From: Sphingobium amiense
Lineage (GTDB): Bacteria; Pseudomonadota; Alphaproteobacteria; Sphingomonadales; Sphingomonadaceae
Assembly (NCBI RefSeq): GCF_003967075.1
Contig: NZ_AP018664.1
Location: 4,118,001 to 4,182,000, forward strand
Length of the DNA stretch: 64,000 nucleotides
Direction: 5' to 3'
Shown here: in pieces, positions 8,639 to 17,872 of the stretch
Layout of the letters: each line of letters starts with the position of its first letter
How positions within the stretch are numbered: the stretch's first letter is position 1
Notes under the pieces: generated by a model
Seen by the model: only the letters and a program-made list of their open reading frames with translations
Told to the model about the DNA's origin: nothing
The model's database searches: none
Program-made: the position numbers and the translations under genes

Positions 8639-8807
8639 ATTCTTGCTGTCGTTCCAAACCGCGCGACGAACACACCGGCTGAAGCCCGATCCATCCGATT
8701 TGCCGCCGATCGTATCCGGCAGCCCTCCGGCCTCGTCTTACCTGTTGCCACTCCCAAAAACGCCCATTCTCTGATCGGCTCCGACATTTTTGCCGATTGG
8801 AGCCTGT
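8639..8807. promoter_or_regulatory. Junction between cargo and transfer genes
   Basis: This 169-base gap separates the LysR gene from traG. It contains ATCGGC (8773-8778) and GCCGAT (8791-8796) as an inverted repeat, with GGCTCC and GGAGCC interleaved, directly before traG. This may be a regulatory hairpin or operator for the transfer operon. No coding signature and no relaxase remnant were recognised. Confidence 0.35.
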
Positions 8808-10799
8808 ATGCGTGGTGGCCGAATTCTCTGGGGTCAGATCACCGTTGTCCTGACCATCGTGTTCGTCATGACCTGGGCGGCGACACAATGGACAGCATGG
8901 CGGCTCGGCTTTCAGGCGCAACTCGGAACCCCATGGTTCGAGCTGGTGGGCTGGCCGGTCTATTATCCCCCGGCCTTCTTCTGGTGGTGGTTTTCCTTCG
9001 ACGCCTACGCACCCGCGATCTTTACCGAGGGCGGCATTATCGCGGTGTCTGGCGGCTTCCTCGCCATCGCCGTCGCCATCACCATGTCGATCATGCGGGC
9101 GCGCGAGATCGGAAACGTCGCGACCTATGGCTCGGCACGATGGGCTGAGGACAGGGAAATCCGCTCGGCCGGCCTGCTCGGTCCCGATGGTGTCGTGCTC
9201 GGGCGCTACAACCAAGATTATCTGCGCCATGACGGGCCGGAGCATGTCCTGTGTTTCGCGCCGACGCGATCCGGCAAAGGCGTTGGCCTCGTCGTGCCGA
9301 CGCTGCTGACCTGGCCGGGAAGCTGCATCGTCCACGATATCAAGGGCGAGAACTGGACGCTGACAGCTGGATTCCGCGCAAGGCACGGCCGCGTCCTGCT
9401 GTTCGATCCGACCAACGTGCAATCCTCGGCCTACAATCCCTTGCTGGAGGTGCGGCAGGGCGAATGGGAAGTCCGCGACGTGCAGAATATCGCGGATATT
9501 CTGGTCGATCCGGAAGGCAGTCTCGATAAGCGCAACCATTGGGAAAAGACCAGCCACAGCCTGCTGGTCGGCGCGATCCTGCATGTCCTCTACGCCGAGA
9601 AGGACAAGACGCTGGCCGGCGTCGCCAACTTCCTGTCCGATCCGCGCCGCCCGGTGGAAGCCACCTTGCGCGCGATGATGGACACGCCGCACCTGGGCGA
9701 AGCCGGCGTTCATCCCGTCATCGCATCGTCCGCCCGCGAGCTACTGAACAAATCCGACAATGAGCGGTCGGGCGTGCTCTCGACTGCCATGAGCTTTCTC
9801 GGCCTCTACCGCGATCCGGTCGTGGCTCGCGTCACGACACGGTGCGACTGGCGGATTGCCGATCTCGTCGGAGGCAAGAAGGCGGTCAGCCTCTACCTTG
9901 TTGTTCCGCCGTCTGACATCAACCGCACCAAGCCGCTGATCCGCCTGATCCTCAACCAGATCGGTCGCAGGCTCACCGAGGAGCTGACGACTTCTGGCAA
10001 ACGCCATCGGCTGCTCTTGATGCTGGACGAGTTTCCAGCGCTCGGCCGTCTCGATTTCTTCGAGTCCGCTCTGGCCTTCATGGCGGGCTACGGCATCAAG
10101 GGCTTCCTGATCGCGCAGAGCCTCAATCAAATCGAACGCGCCTACGGCCAGAACAACTCGATCCTCGACAATTGCCATGTCCGGGTGAGTTTCGCGACGA
10201 ATGACGAAAGGACTGCAAAGCGGGTCAGCGACGCGCTCGGCACGGCGACGGAGATGCGCGATTCCACCAACTATGCCGGCCACCGGCTCTCGCCATGGCT
10301 CGGCCATCTGATGGTCTCGCGGCAAGAGACGGCGCGGCCGCTGCTGACTCCCGGCGAGATCATGCAGCTCCCGCCTACCGACGAAATCGTCATGGTGGCC
10401 GGAACACCGCCGATCCGCGCCAGCAAGGCCCGGTATTTCGAGGATCGGCGGTTGCAGGAGCGCATCCTGACCCCGCCTGACCTTGCCACCCTGGCGTCTG
10501 CCGCAAACCCTTCAGCATCGGACGATTGGTCCGCCCGCATTGTCGCGGCGGCCGGTGGAGCATCCTCGACCAATCCCGGCGATGCCGATGGCGACCCGGC
10601 CAATGCGGGCATCCGCCGCGAGCCGGAATTGCCCGAGCATGAGGATATCATCACGCCGTGCCCGCCGTCAGCACAGGAGTTCGACCTACTGGACGACGAA
10701 CCGGACGTGGACGCCGCCAAGGCCAACGCCATGCGCGCCCGAATGCGCGGAATCGCGCGGCAGGCGTCACTAGACCCCGGCGACGGCATCGAACTTTGA
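8808..10799 (+). CDS. traG: Conjugal transfer coupling ATPase TraG (VirD4-like)
   Basis: About 663 residues. The type IV coupling protein docks the relaxosome to the secretion channel at the inner membrane. It has N-terminal membrane segments (about 10-30 and 75-97), Walker A APTRSGKGVG at 151-160, and Walker B LLMLDEFPALGR near residue 403. The acidic C-terminal tail is variable. I prefer ATG 8808; TTG 8790 in the same frame would add six residues. It heads the transfer operon and is followed after ten bases by a CopG-like gene, the usual order in alphaproteobacterial trb-type ICEs. Confidence 0.95.
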   Translation: MRGGRILWGQITVVLTIVFVMTWAATQWTAWRLGFQAQLGTPWFELVGWPVYYPPAFFWWWFSFDAYAPAIFTEGGIIAVSGGFLAIAVAITMSIMRAREIGNVATYGSARWAEDREIRSAGLLGPDGVVLGRYNQDYLRHDGPEHVLCFAPTRSGKGVGLVVPTLLTWPGSCIVHDIKGENWTLTAGFRARHGRVLLFDPTNVQSSAYNPLLEVRQGEWEVRDVQNIADILVDPEGSLDKRNHWEKTSHSLLVGAILHVLYAEKDKTLAGVANFLSDPRRPVEATLRAMMDTPHLGEAGVHPVIASSARELLNKSDNERSGVLSTAMSFLGLYRDPVVARVTTRCDWRIADLVGGKKAVSLYLVVPPSDINRTKPLIRLILNQIGRRLTEELTTSGKRHRLLLMLDEFPALGRLDFFESALAFMAGYGIKGFLIAQSLNQIERAYGQNNSILDNCHVRVSFATNDERTAKRVSDALGTATEMRDSTNYAGHRLSPWLGHLMVSRQETARPLLTPGEIMQLPPTDEIVMVAGTPPIRASKARYFEDRRLQERILTPPDLATLASAANPSASDDWSARIVAAAGGASSTNPGDADGDPANAGIRREPELPEHEDIITPCPPSAQEFDLLDDEPDVDAAKANAMRARMRGIARQASLDPGDGIEL

Positions 10800-10809
10800 G
10801 GAACTCGCC

Positions 10810-11271
10810 ATGACGACCCGCACCCGCATGAATGTCTATTTCGATCCAGCCTTGCTCAAACAGATCGAAGCCCTGTCGCTGCGCCGCAAGGTCTCGAAAT
10901 CCGCCATCGTCGAGGCGGCTGTCGCCTCCTTCCTGTCGGGCGATACGAGCGAGAAACTGGAAGCAGCCATGTCGCGCCGCCTCGACAAGCTCGGCCGCCA
11001 GATCGACGGGCTAGACGAAGATCTCGCCGTGCTCGGCGAGGCCGTCTCGCTGTTTGTCCAATTCTGGCTCCTGGTCACGCCGCCGGTGCCGGACGGCGCG
11101 CAAGCATCCGCCAAGGCAAAAGGTGCGGAGCGGTTCAAAGGCTTCATGCAGACGCTCGGCCGTCGATTGGCCACCGGAGACAGATTCTTGAAAGAGCTGT
11201 CACGCGATGTCGAGTCGGTTCCTGCGGAGCCTTCGACAGATCAGTTCGAGGCGAATAGTGATCCAGCTTGA
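10810..11271 (+). CDS. CopG-family ribbon-helix-helix protein of the traG-trbB interval
   Basis: A 153-residue protein. Residues 5-45 look like a ribbon-helix-helix DNA-binding domain (RMNVYFDPALLKQIEALSLRR, then SKSAIVEAAVASFLSG). A helical middle part and a hydrophobic stretch VSLFVQFWLLV lie around 80-90. It sits between traG and trbB, a position where CopG-like proteins are commonly found in related ICEs. A role as transfer-operon repressor or relaxosome accessory factor is inferred from fold and position only. Confidence 0.8.
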   Translation: MTTRTRMNVYFDPALLKQIEALSLRRKVSKSAIVEAAVASFLSGDTSEKLEAAMSRRLDKLGRQIDGLDEDLAVLGEAVSLFVQFWLLVTPPVPDGAQASAKAKGAERFKGFMQTLGRRLATGDRFLKELSRDVESVPAEPSTDQFEANSDPA

Positions 11272-11416
11272 ATATTCAATCCGACCTATTCGCCGCCGAG
11301 GGCCGCCGATCCCCGCACGCACTTAGATACTTGTTGAACCGGCCTGATTTGCGGCTCTTTTAATCGACCCCAATCCGGGGACTGTCTGTTGCGCCTCGTG
11401 AACAAACGGGGCCGAT
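11272..11416. promoter_or_regulatory. Spacer before the trb operon
   Basis: The 145-base gap between the CopG-like gene and trbB is the largest break inside the transfer module and is the natural place for a trb promoter. The AT-richer segment TTTTAATCGACCCC precedes trbB. I found no clear promoter hexamers or inverted operator. Confidence 0.3.
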
Positions 11417-12400
11417 ATGACTGCCAACCACCAAAAACCAGAAGTCATTGCACGCGGTGCGCGGATGCTGCGCACCGCGCTCGGCCCCGCCATCGCCCGC
11501 TTTCTGGAAGAACCGGCCGTTGTCGAGGTGATGTTGAACCCGGATGGCCGTATCTGGGTGGACCGTCTCTCCGAAGGTCTGGCCGATACCGGCGAGATGA
11601 TGTCGCCCGCAGATGGCGAACGCATCGTGCGCCTGGTCGCACATCATGTCGGCGCGGAAGTCCACGCCCGAAGCCCTCGCGTCTCGGCTGAACTGCCCGA
11701 GACCGGCGAACGCTTCGAGGGGCTGTTGCCTCCTGTGGTCACAGCCCCGGCCTTCGCCATCCGCAAGCCCGCCGTCGCCGTCTTCACCCTCGACGATTAT
11801 GTGGCTGCCGGCATCATGTCCGGCGATCAGGCGGAAGCGTTGCGTGCGGCTGTCACGTCCCGCGCCAATATCCTCGTCGCCGGCGGCACCTCGACCGGCA
11901 AGACCACGCTAACCAATGCGCTGCTGGCCGAAGTGGCAAAGGGCACCGATCGCGTCGTCATCATCGAAGACACGCGCGAACTGCAATGCACCGCCCCGAA
12001 CCTTGTCTCCATGCGAACCAAGGACGGCGTCGCCACGCTCTCCGATCTCGTCCGGTCCTCACTGCGCCTGCGGCCCGACCGCATCCCGATTGGCGAGGTA
12101 CGCGGCGCTGAAGCGCTCGACCTTCTCAAAGCCTGGGGCACCGGACACCCCGGCGGCATCGGCACGATCCACGCCGGCACCGGCATCGGCGCGCTGCGCC
12201 GTCTCGAACAGCTCATTCAGGAAGCCGTCGTCACCGTCCCGCGCGCGTTGATCGCCGAGACCATCGACCTCGTTGCCGTCCTCTCCGGCCGCGGTTCCGC
12301 GCGCCGGCTCGTCGAACTCGCCCGCGTCGAAGGGCTCGGTGCCGACGGCGACTACCGCATCACCCAAGCCATCCCCACCAGCACAGGAGAATCCGCATGA
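11417..12400 (+). CDS. trbB: P-type conjugative transfer ATPase TrbB (VirB11-like)
   Basis: A 327-residue hexameric traffic ATPase that energises pilus assembly and substrate transfer at the inner membrane. Walker [10 protein letters not shown] is at 156-164, followed by the aspartate box [12 protein letters not shown] and the His box [11 protein letters not shown] typical of GspE/VirB11 proteins. Length matches the family. It overlaps trbC by four bases (ATGA). Confidence 0.95.
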   Translation: MTANHQKPEVIARGARMLRTALGPAIARFLEEPAVVEVMLNPDGRIWVDRLSEGLADTGEMMSPADGERIVRLVAHHVGAEVHARSPRVSAELPETGERFEGLLPPVVTAPAFAIRKPAVAVFTLDDYVAAGIMSGDQAEALRAAVTSRANILVAGGTSTGKTTLTNALLAEVAKGTDRVVIIEDTRELQCTAPNLVSMRTKDGVATLSDLVRSSLRLRPDRIPIGEVRGAEALDLLKAWGTGHPGGIGTIHAGTGIGALRRLEQLIQEAVVTVPRALIAETIDLVAVLSGRGSARRLVELARVEGLGADGDYRITQAIPTSTGESA

Positions 12401-12729
12401 TCCGCACCACTATCCGCGTGCGTCGCACGATCGCGACCGCCGCCGCCTTCGCCTACGTCAATCTCGTTCTCGTTCCGGCCGCCCATGCGTCCGGTTCGTC
12501 CATGCCGTGGGAAGCGCCGCTTCAGAAAATCCTTCAGTCGATCGAGGGGCCGGTCGCCAAGATCGTCGCCGTCATCATCATCATCGCGACCGGTCTGGCG
12601 CTCGCCTTCGGCGATACCTCGGGCGGCTTCCGCAAGCTGATTCAGATCGTGTTCGGCCTCTCCATCGCCTTCGCCGCGTCGAGCTTCTTCCTGTCGTTCT
12701 TCTCGTTCGGCGGCGGGGCGCTCGTCTGA
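12397..12729 (+). CDS. trbC: Conjugal pilin TrbC (VirB2-like)
   Basis: A 110-residue precursor of the transfer pilus subunit. A long positively charged signal peptide (about residues 1-31, ending near AAHAS) precedes two hydrophobic helices (VAKIVAVIIIIATGLALAFG and VFGLSIAFAASSFFLSFFSFG), as in VirB2/TrbC pilins. Its stop overlaps the trbD start (TGATG), showing tight coupling. Confidence 0.92.
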   Translation: MIRTTIRVRRTIATAAAFAYVNLVLVPAAHASGSSMPWEAPLQKILQSIEGPVAKIVAVIIIIATGLALAFGDTSGGFRKLIQIVFGLSIAFAASSFFLSFFSFGGGALV

Positions 12730-13004
12730 TGGCGGGCTTCGAACAATTGGGCGTGCCGGGCTTCACCGTGCCGGTCCATCGCGCGCTGACCGAGCATATT
12801 TTGCTCGGCGGCGCGCCACGATCCATCGCGATCCTGAACGGGACGCTGGCCGGAGCCGTGGGCCTTGGCCTGCGCCTGTGGCTGGTTGGCCTGCTGATCT
12901 GGGCTGTCGGGCATTTCGCGGCGGTATGGGCGGCGAAGCGTGATCCGCTTTTCGTCGAGGTCGGCCGCCGCCATCTGCGCATCCCCGGTCATCTGTCGGT
13001 CTGA
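12729..13004 (+). CDS. trbD: Conjugal transfer protein TrbD (VirB3-like)
   Basis: A 91-residue inner-membrane protein of the mating channel. The N-terminal VPGFTVPVHRALTEHILLGGAPR is typical of VirB3/TrbD and is followed by two membrane segments (about 37-75). I start at ATG 12729, which overlaps the trbC stop, although the frame is open further upstream inside trbC. It works with the TrbE ATPase, encoded next. Confidence 0.92.
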   Translation: MAGFEQLGVPGFTVPVHRALTEHILLGGAPRSIAILNGTLAGAVGLGLRLWLVGLLIWAVGHFAAVWAAKRDPLFVEVGRRHLRIPGHLSV

Positions 13005-13017
13005 GGGAGGCACAGCC

Positions 13018-15468
13018 ATGATGAACCTCGCCGAATATCGCCGCACCGCCAACCGCCTAGCCGATTATCTGCCGTGGGTCGCGCTCGTCGCTGAAGGCGT
13101 CGTGCTCAACAAGGACGGCTCTTTCCAGCGCACCGCAAGCTTTCGCGGTCCCGATCTCGATTCCGCCGTTGCCGCCGAGCTGGTCGCCGTCGCCAGCCGC
13201 ATCAACAACGCCTTCCGCCGTCTGGGCTCCGGCTGGAGCATTTTTGTCGAGGCACAGCGTTCCGAAGCCGCGACCTATCCCGACAGCACATTTCCCGATC
13301 CGGCTTCGGGCCTCGTTGAGGCCGAGCGCAAGGCCGGTTTCGAGGAAGCAGGTAGCCATTTTGTATCCGGTTACTTTCTCACCTTCCTCTATCTGCCGCC
13401 GGCCGAGGAAGCCGCCCGCGCGGAGACCTGGCTTTACGAAGGTCGCGAGCACGCAGGCGTCGACGCCGGCGAGATCCTGCGCGCGTTCGCTGATCGCACC
13501 GATCGCGTCCTCGCGCTGCTCGACGGCTTCATGCCGGAATGCGCCTGGCTCGATGACAGCGAGACGCTGACCTATCTGCACTCCACCGTCTCGACCAACC
13601 GGCATCGCGTCCGCGTCCCAGAAACGCCGGTCTATCTCGATGCGCTGCTCGCCGATCAGCCGCTGACCGGCGGGCTGGAGCCACGCCTGGGCGGTGAGCA
13701 TCTGCGCGTCCTCACCGTCACCGGGTTCCCGACTGCGACCACGCCCGGCTTGCTCGACGATCTCAATCGTCTCGCGTTCCCGTATCGGTGGAGCACGCGG
13801 GCGATCCTGCTCGACAAGACCGACGCGACCAAGCTGCTCACCAAGATCCGCCGCCAGTGGTTCGCCAAGCGCAAGAGCATCGCGGCGATCCTGAAGGAAG
13901 TCATGACCAACGAGGCGTCCGCCCTCGTGGACACGGATGCTGCAAACAAAGCGCTCGACGCCGACATGGCCTTGCAGGAGCTGGGGGCCGACATGGCGGG
14001 CATGGCCTATGTCACGGCCACGATCACGGTCTGGGACGCCGATCCGCGTCTCGCCGACGAGAAGCTGCGCCTCGTCGAGAAGGTTATTCAGGGCCGCGAT
14101 TTCACGGCCATGGTCGAAACCGTCAACGCGGTTGACGCCTGGCTCGGCAGCTTGCCCGGACACGCTTACGCCAACGTCCGGCAGCCCCCCATCAGCACTT
14201 TGAATCTCGCCCACATGATCCCGCTTTCGGCGGTGTGGGCGGGGCCGGAACGGGATGAACACTTCGGTGCGCCCCCCTTGCTCTATGGCAAGACTGAAGG
14301 CAGCACCCCGTTCCGGCTATCCCTTCATGTCGGTGACGTCGGCCATACGCTCGTCGTCGGCCCGACCGGCGCGGGCAAATCCGTGCTGCTCGCGCTGATG
14401 GCGTTGCAATTCCGCCGTTACGAAAACGCCCAGGTCTTCGCCTTCGATTTCGGCGGTTCGATCCGCGCCGCCGCGCTCGCCATGGGCGGCGACTGGCACG
14501 ATCTCGGCGGCGGTCTGACGGAAGGCTCCGACACCTCCGTCTCGCTCCAGCCGCTCGCGCGCATTCACGACACCTATGAACGTGCATGGGCCGCCGACTG
14601 GATCGTGGCGATCCTGATGCGCGAGGGCATCGCGATCACGCCCGAAGCCAAGGAGCATATCTGGACGGCGCTGACCTCGCTCGCCTCCGCGCCGGTCGGG
14701 GAACGTACCATCACCGGCCTCAGCGTCCTGCTGCAATCCAACGATCTCAAGCAAGCGCTCCGCCCGTATTGCGTAGGTGGCCCTTATGGCCGGCTGCTCG
14801 ACGCCGAAGCCGAACATCTTGGCCGCGCAGCCGTGCAAGCCTTCGAGATCGAGGGCCTGGTCGGAACCGGGGCGGCTCCTGCCGTCCTGTCCTACCTGTT
14901 CCATCGCATCGGCGACCGGCTCGACGGACGGCCGACCTTGCTCATCATCGACGAGGGCTGGCTTGCGCTCGACGACGAAGGTTTCGCCGGCCAGCTCCGC
15001 GAATGGCTGAAGACGCTGCGCAAGAAAAACGCATCGGTCATCTTCGCCACACAGTCGCTCAGTGACATCGACAATTCGAGCATCGCGCCGGCGATCATCG
15101 AAAGCTGCCCGACACGCCTGCTGTTGCCGAACGAGCGTGCGATCGAGCCGCAGATCACGGCCATCTATCGTCGCTTCGGCCTCAATGACCGTCAGATCGA
15201 GATATTGGCGCGGGCGACGCCCAAGCGCGACTATTACTGCCAGTCCCGGCGCGGCAACCGCCTGTTCGAGCTGGGCCTGTCCGAAGTCGGCCTCGCGCTT
15301 TGCGCCGCTTCCTCCAAATCCGACCAGACGCTGATCGCGAACCTCGCCGCCGAGCACGGTCGCGACGGCTTTCTCGCAGCTTGGCTCCAAGCCCGAGGCG
15401 CTGGCTGGGCCGCCGATCTCATCCCGACTTTCCCTATCCCCCAAGCCGAAAAGGAGACTTTGTCATGA
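13018..15468 (+). CDS. trbE: Conjugal transfer ATPase TrbE (VirB4-like)
   Basis: An 816-residue VirB4-type ATPase driving pilus biogenesis. The N-terminal CagE/TrbE domain begins MMNLAEYRRTANRLADYLPW. Walker A VVGPTGAGKSVLL lies near 446-458 and Walker B LLIIDEGWLAL near 640. Start 13018 has GGGAGG a few bases upstream; the track frame upstream belongs to trbD in another frame. Its stop overlaps the trbJ start by four bases. Confidence 0.95.
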   Translation: MMNLAEYRRTANRLADYLPWVALVAEGVVLNKDGSFQRTASFRGPDLDSAVAAELVAVASRINNAFRRLGSGWSIFVEAQRSEAATYPDSTFPDPASGLVEAERKAGFEEAGSHFVSGYFLTFLYLPPAEEAARAETWLYEGREHAGVDAGEILRAFADRTDRVLALLDGFMPECAWLDDSETLTYLHSTVSTNRHRVRVPETPVYLDALLADQPLTGGLEPRLGGEHLRVLTVTGFPTATTPGLLDDLNRLAFPYRWSTRAILLDKTDATKLLTKIRRQWFAKRKSIAAILKEVMTNEASALVDTDAANKALDADMALQELGADMAGMAYVTATITVWDADPRLADEKLRLVEKVIQGRDFTAMVETVNAVDAWLGSLPGHAYANVRQPPISTLNLAHMIPLSAVWAGPERDEHFGAPPLLYGKTEGSTPFRLSLHVGDVGHTLVVGPTGAGKSVLLALMALQFRRYENAQVFAFDFGGSIRAAALAMGGDWHDLGGGLTEGSDTSVSLQPLARIHDTYERAWAADWIVAILMREGIAITPEAKEHIWTALTSLASAPVGERTITGLSVLLQSNDLKQALRPYCVGGPYGRLLDAEAEHLGRAAVQAFEIEGLVGTGAAPAVLSYLFHRIGDRLDGRPTLLIIDEGWLALDDEGFAGQLREWLKTLRKKNASVIFATQSLSDIDNSSIAPAIIESCPTRLLLPNERAIEPQITAIYRRFGLNDRQIEILARATPKRDYYCQSRRGNRLFELGLSEVGLALCAASSKSDQTLIANLAAEHGRDGFLAAWLQARGAGWAADLIPTFPIPQAEKETLS

Positions 15469-16229
15469 AAACCCGTCTTATCCGCTCGCGTGCCGCGTTC
15501 CTCGCCGCGACCATGCTGGCCGCGCCGATCGCGCTGTCACCGATGCTCACGACACCCGCGCACGCAATCATCGTGTTCGACCCGTCGAATTACGCACAAA
15601 ACGTCCTCACGGCGGCGCGGACGCTGGAGCAGGTCACGCATCAGATCACCTCGCTCCAAAATGAAGCGCAGATGCTCATCAATCAGGCGAAGAACCTCGC
15701 CAGCCTGCCGTTCTCGGCGCTTCAGACCTTGCAGCAGAACGTCCAGAGGACCCAGCAGCTTTTGCAGCAGGCGCAGGGCATCGCCTTCAACGTCCAGCAG
15801 ATCGACCAGATGTTTAGCCAAAAATACGGCAACGTCTCGATGTCGACGACCGACCAGCAGCTTGTCGCCAATGCGCGGTCACGCTGGCAGAACACCGTCG
15901 GCGGTTTGCAGGACGCAATGCGGGTACAGGCCGGCGTCGTCGGCAATATCGACAGCAACCGCACGCAGATGTCGGCGCTGGTCAGCCAGAGCCAGAGCGC
16001 GAGCGGCGCGCTTCAGGCGACACAGGCGGGCAACCAGCTACTCGCCCTCCAGTCGCAGCAGCTTTCCGACCTAGTGGCACTTCTCGCCGCCAATGGTCGC
16101 GCAGGGGCGCTCACCGAGGCAGAGCGCACTGCCGCCGCCGAACAGGGACGCGAGCAGCGCCGTCGCTTCCTGACACCGGGAACCACCTACACCCCCGGCA
16201 ATGCGCAGATGTTCGGCAACGGCAACTGA
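15465..16229 (+). CDS. trbJ: Conjugal transfer protein TrbJ (VirB5-like)
   Basis: A 254-residue exported protein. A signal peptide (about 1-34, ending TPAHA) precedes a Gln-rich, mostly helical mature part with NYAQNVLTAARTLEQVTHQ and long runs of Gln/Asn, consistent with coiled coils. VirB5/TrbJ proteins are minor pilus components thought to sit at the tip. ATG 15465 overlaps the trbE stop. Confidence 0.92.
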   Translation: MKTRLIRSRAAFLAATMLAAPIALSPMLTTPAHAIIVFDPSNYAQNVLTAARTLEQVTHQITSLQNEAQMLINQAKNLASLPFSALQTLQQNVQRTQQLLQQAQGIAFNVQQIDQMFSQKYGNVSMSTTDQQLVANARSRWQNTVGGLQDAMRVQAGVVGNIDSNRTQMSALVSQSQSASGALQATQAGNQLLALQSQQLSDLVALLAANGRAGALTEAERTAAAEQGREQRRRFLTPGTTYTPGNAQMFGNGN

Positions 16230-16240
16230 AGGAGCGGGCC

Positions 16241-16522
16241 ATGGACGGCAAGATGCTGGCCCGGCTGGGCGCAATCATCTTCGTCGCGGTTGCCATCACG
16301 GCGACCGCGATCGAGATGACCCGCAAGGAAGAGGCTCCGGCATCCGTGCCGGTCCGCCTTCATGAGTTCTCACGCGATCCGCTACGCGAAGGACAGCGCC
16401 GGTGCCAGCAGCTTGGCCAGAAGGCGGCCGAGGATGCGGAATGCATGCGTGTCTGGGCCGAGACGCGCGACCGCTTCCTTAGCCGCACGCCGACCGCGCC
16501 AGCCGCACCGGATGGGCGGTGA
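16241..16522 (+). CDS. trbK: Putative entry-exclusion protein TrbK (alternative type)
   Basis: A 93-residue protein with one N-terminal membrane segment (about 5-26, LARLGAIIFVAVAITATAIEM) and a short cytoplasmic or periplasmic tail with two cysteines (RRCQQLG, AEDAECMRVW). Size, topology and the trbJ-trbL position match the trbK-alt family, annotated as entry exclusion by analogy with RP4 TrbK, although it lacks the RP4 lipobox. A role in blocking redundant conjugation is inference from position. Confidence 0.8.
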   Translation: MDGKMLARLGAIIFVAVAITATAIEMTRKEEAPASVPVRLHEFSRDPLREGQRRCQQLGQKAAEDAECMRVWAETRDRFLSRTPTAPAAPDGR

Positions 16523-16525
16523 ACC

Positions 16526-17872
16526 ATGGGCGGCGCAGGTGTCATCGACAAATTCCTCGGGACCTTCACCCGTTACATCGACTCAGGCTTCGGACTGCTC
16601 TCCGGCGAGGTAGCCTTCATCGCCACGACGCTGATCGTCATCGACGTGACGCTCGCCGCGCTGTTCTGGTCCTGGAGCGCCGATGACGACATTCTCGCGC
16701 GCCTCATCAAGAAGACGCTGTTCGTTGGCGTTTTCGCCTACTTGATCGGCAACTGGAACAACCTCGCGAAGATCGTCTTCGAAAGCTTTTCCGGCCTCGG
16801 CCTCAAAGCCTCTGGCACCAGCTTTTCCGCGCAGGATCTGATGCGGCCCGGCAAGGTCGCGCAGACCGGCCTCGACGCTGCACGCCCACTGCTCGATTCC
16901 ATCTCCGACCTGATGGGCTGGGTCAGCTTCTTCGAGAACTTCATCCAGATCGCGTGCCTGCTCTTCGCCTGGGCGCTGGTGATCCTCGCCTTCTTCATCC
17001 TCGCCATCCAGCTCTTCGTCACGCTGATCGAGTTCAAACTGTCGACGCTGGCCGGCTTCGTACTGATCCCCTTCGGCCTGTTCGGCAAGACCGCCTTCAT
17101 GGCTGAGCGCGTGCTTGGCAATGTTATCTCCAGCGGCATCAAGGTTCTTGTGCTCGCCGTCATCATCGGCATCGGATCGACGCTGTTCAGCGAGTTCACG
17201 CGCGGCTTTGGCGGCGCGACCCCGAGCATCGACGACGCCATGGCCGTCGTGCTGGCCGCACTATCGCTGGTCGGTCTCGGCATCTTCGGTCCCGGTATCG
17301 CCAACGGCCTGGTCTCTGGCGGTCCGCAGCTCGGCGCGGGCGCGGCTGTCGGCACAGGACTTGCGGCGGGCGGCATGGTGCTGGCTGGTGCTGGAGCCGC
17401 CGGCCTCGCCGCCAAAGGTGGCGCAGCCGCGTTCTCGACGGGTGCAGCCGCCGTCCGTGGCGGCGCGACCGCAGCCGGTGCAGCTTCGGCCGCCTATAGC
17501 CTCGGCTCGCTGGGCCAGTCCGGTGCGTCCGGTGTGGCATCGGGCATGGGCGGCGTTGGTCGCGCAGCAGGCAGCGCGGCGATCTCGCCGCTTCGCCGCG
17601 CTGCCGCCAGCGTCAAATCCAGCTTCTCGGACGGCGTCAAATCCGGCTTCGGCGCGACCGGCGGCTCCTCAACCACGGGCACAGTCGGCGGCGCGGCTGA
17701 AGCTCCGTCCGCCCCGTCACAACCAGCCAATGCAGCGCCTGGCTGGGCGCAGCGGATGCGCCAATCCGGCCATACGGGCCACGCCGTCCAGACAACCGCA
17801 AACGCCATCCGCTCCGGCGACAGCCACGGCTCCGGCTCTTCCGTCAACCTCTCCGAAAGTGACCGCTCATGA
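16526..17872 (+). CDS. trbL: Conjugal transfer membrane protein TrbL (VirB6-like)
   Basis: A 448-residue polytopic inner-membrane protein. Five to seven membrane helices fill about residues 25-270, then comes a long low-complexity Ala/Gly/Ser tail (about 275-440), typical of TrbL. It forms part of the inner-membrane channel of the type IV secretion system. It starts four bases after the trbK stop and overlaps trbF (ATGA). Confidence 0.93.
   Translation: MGGAGVIDKFLGTFTRYIDSGFGLLSGEVAFIATTLIVIDVTLAALFWSWSADDDILARLIKKTLFVGVFAYLIGNWNNLAKIVFESFSGLGLKASGTSFSAQDLMRPGKVAQTGLDAARPLLDSISDLMGWVSFFENFIQIACLLFAWALVILAFFILAIQLFVTLIEFKLSTLAGFVLIPFGLFGKTAFMAERVLGNVISSGIKVLVLAVIIGIGSTLFSEFTRGFGGATPSIDDAMAVVLAALSLVGLGIFGPGIANGLVSGGPQLGAGAAVGTGLAAGGMVLAGAGAAGLAAKGGAAAFSTGAAAVRGGATAAGAASAAYSLGSLGQSGASGVASGMGGVGRAAGSAAISPLRRAAASVKSSFSDGVKSGFGATGGSSTTGTVGGAAEAPSAPSQPANAAPGWAQRMRQSGHTGHAVQTTANAIRSGDSHGSGSSVNLSESDRS

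Noticed and set aside
8457..9713. 418-codon minus-strand frame over LysR and traG
   Set aside because: Antisense to two well-supported genes and without recognisable motifs.
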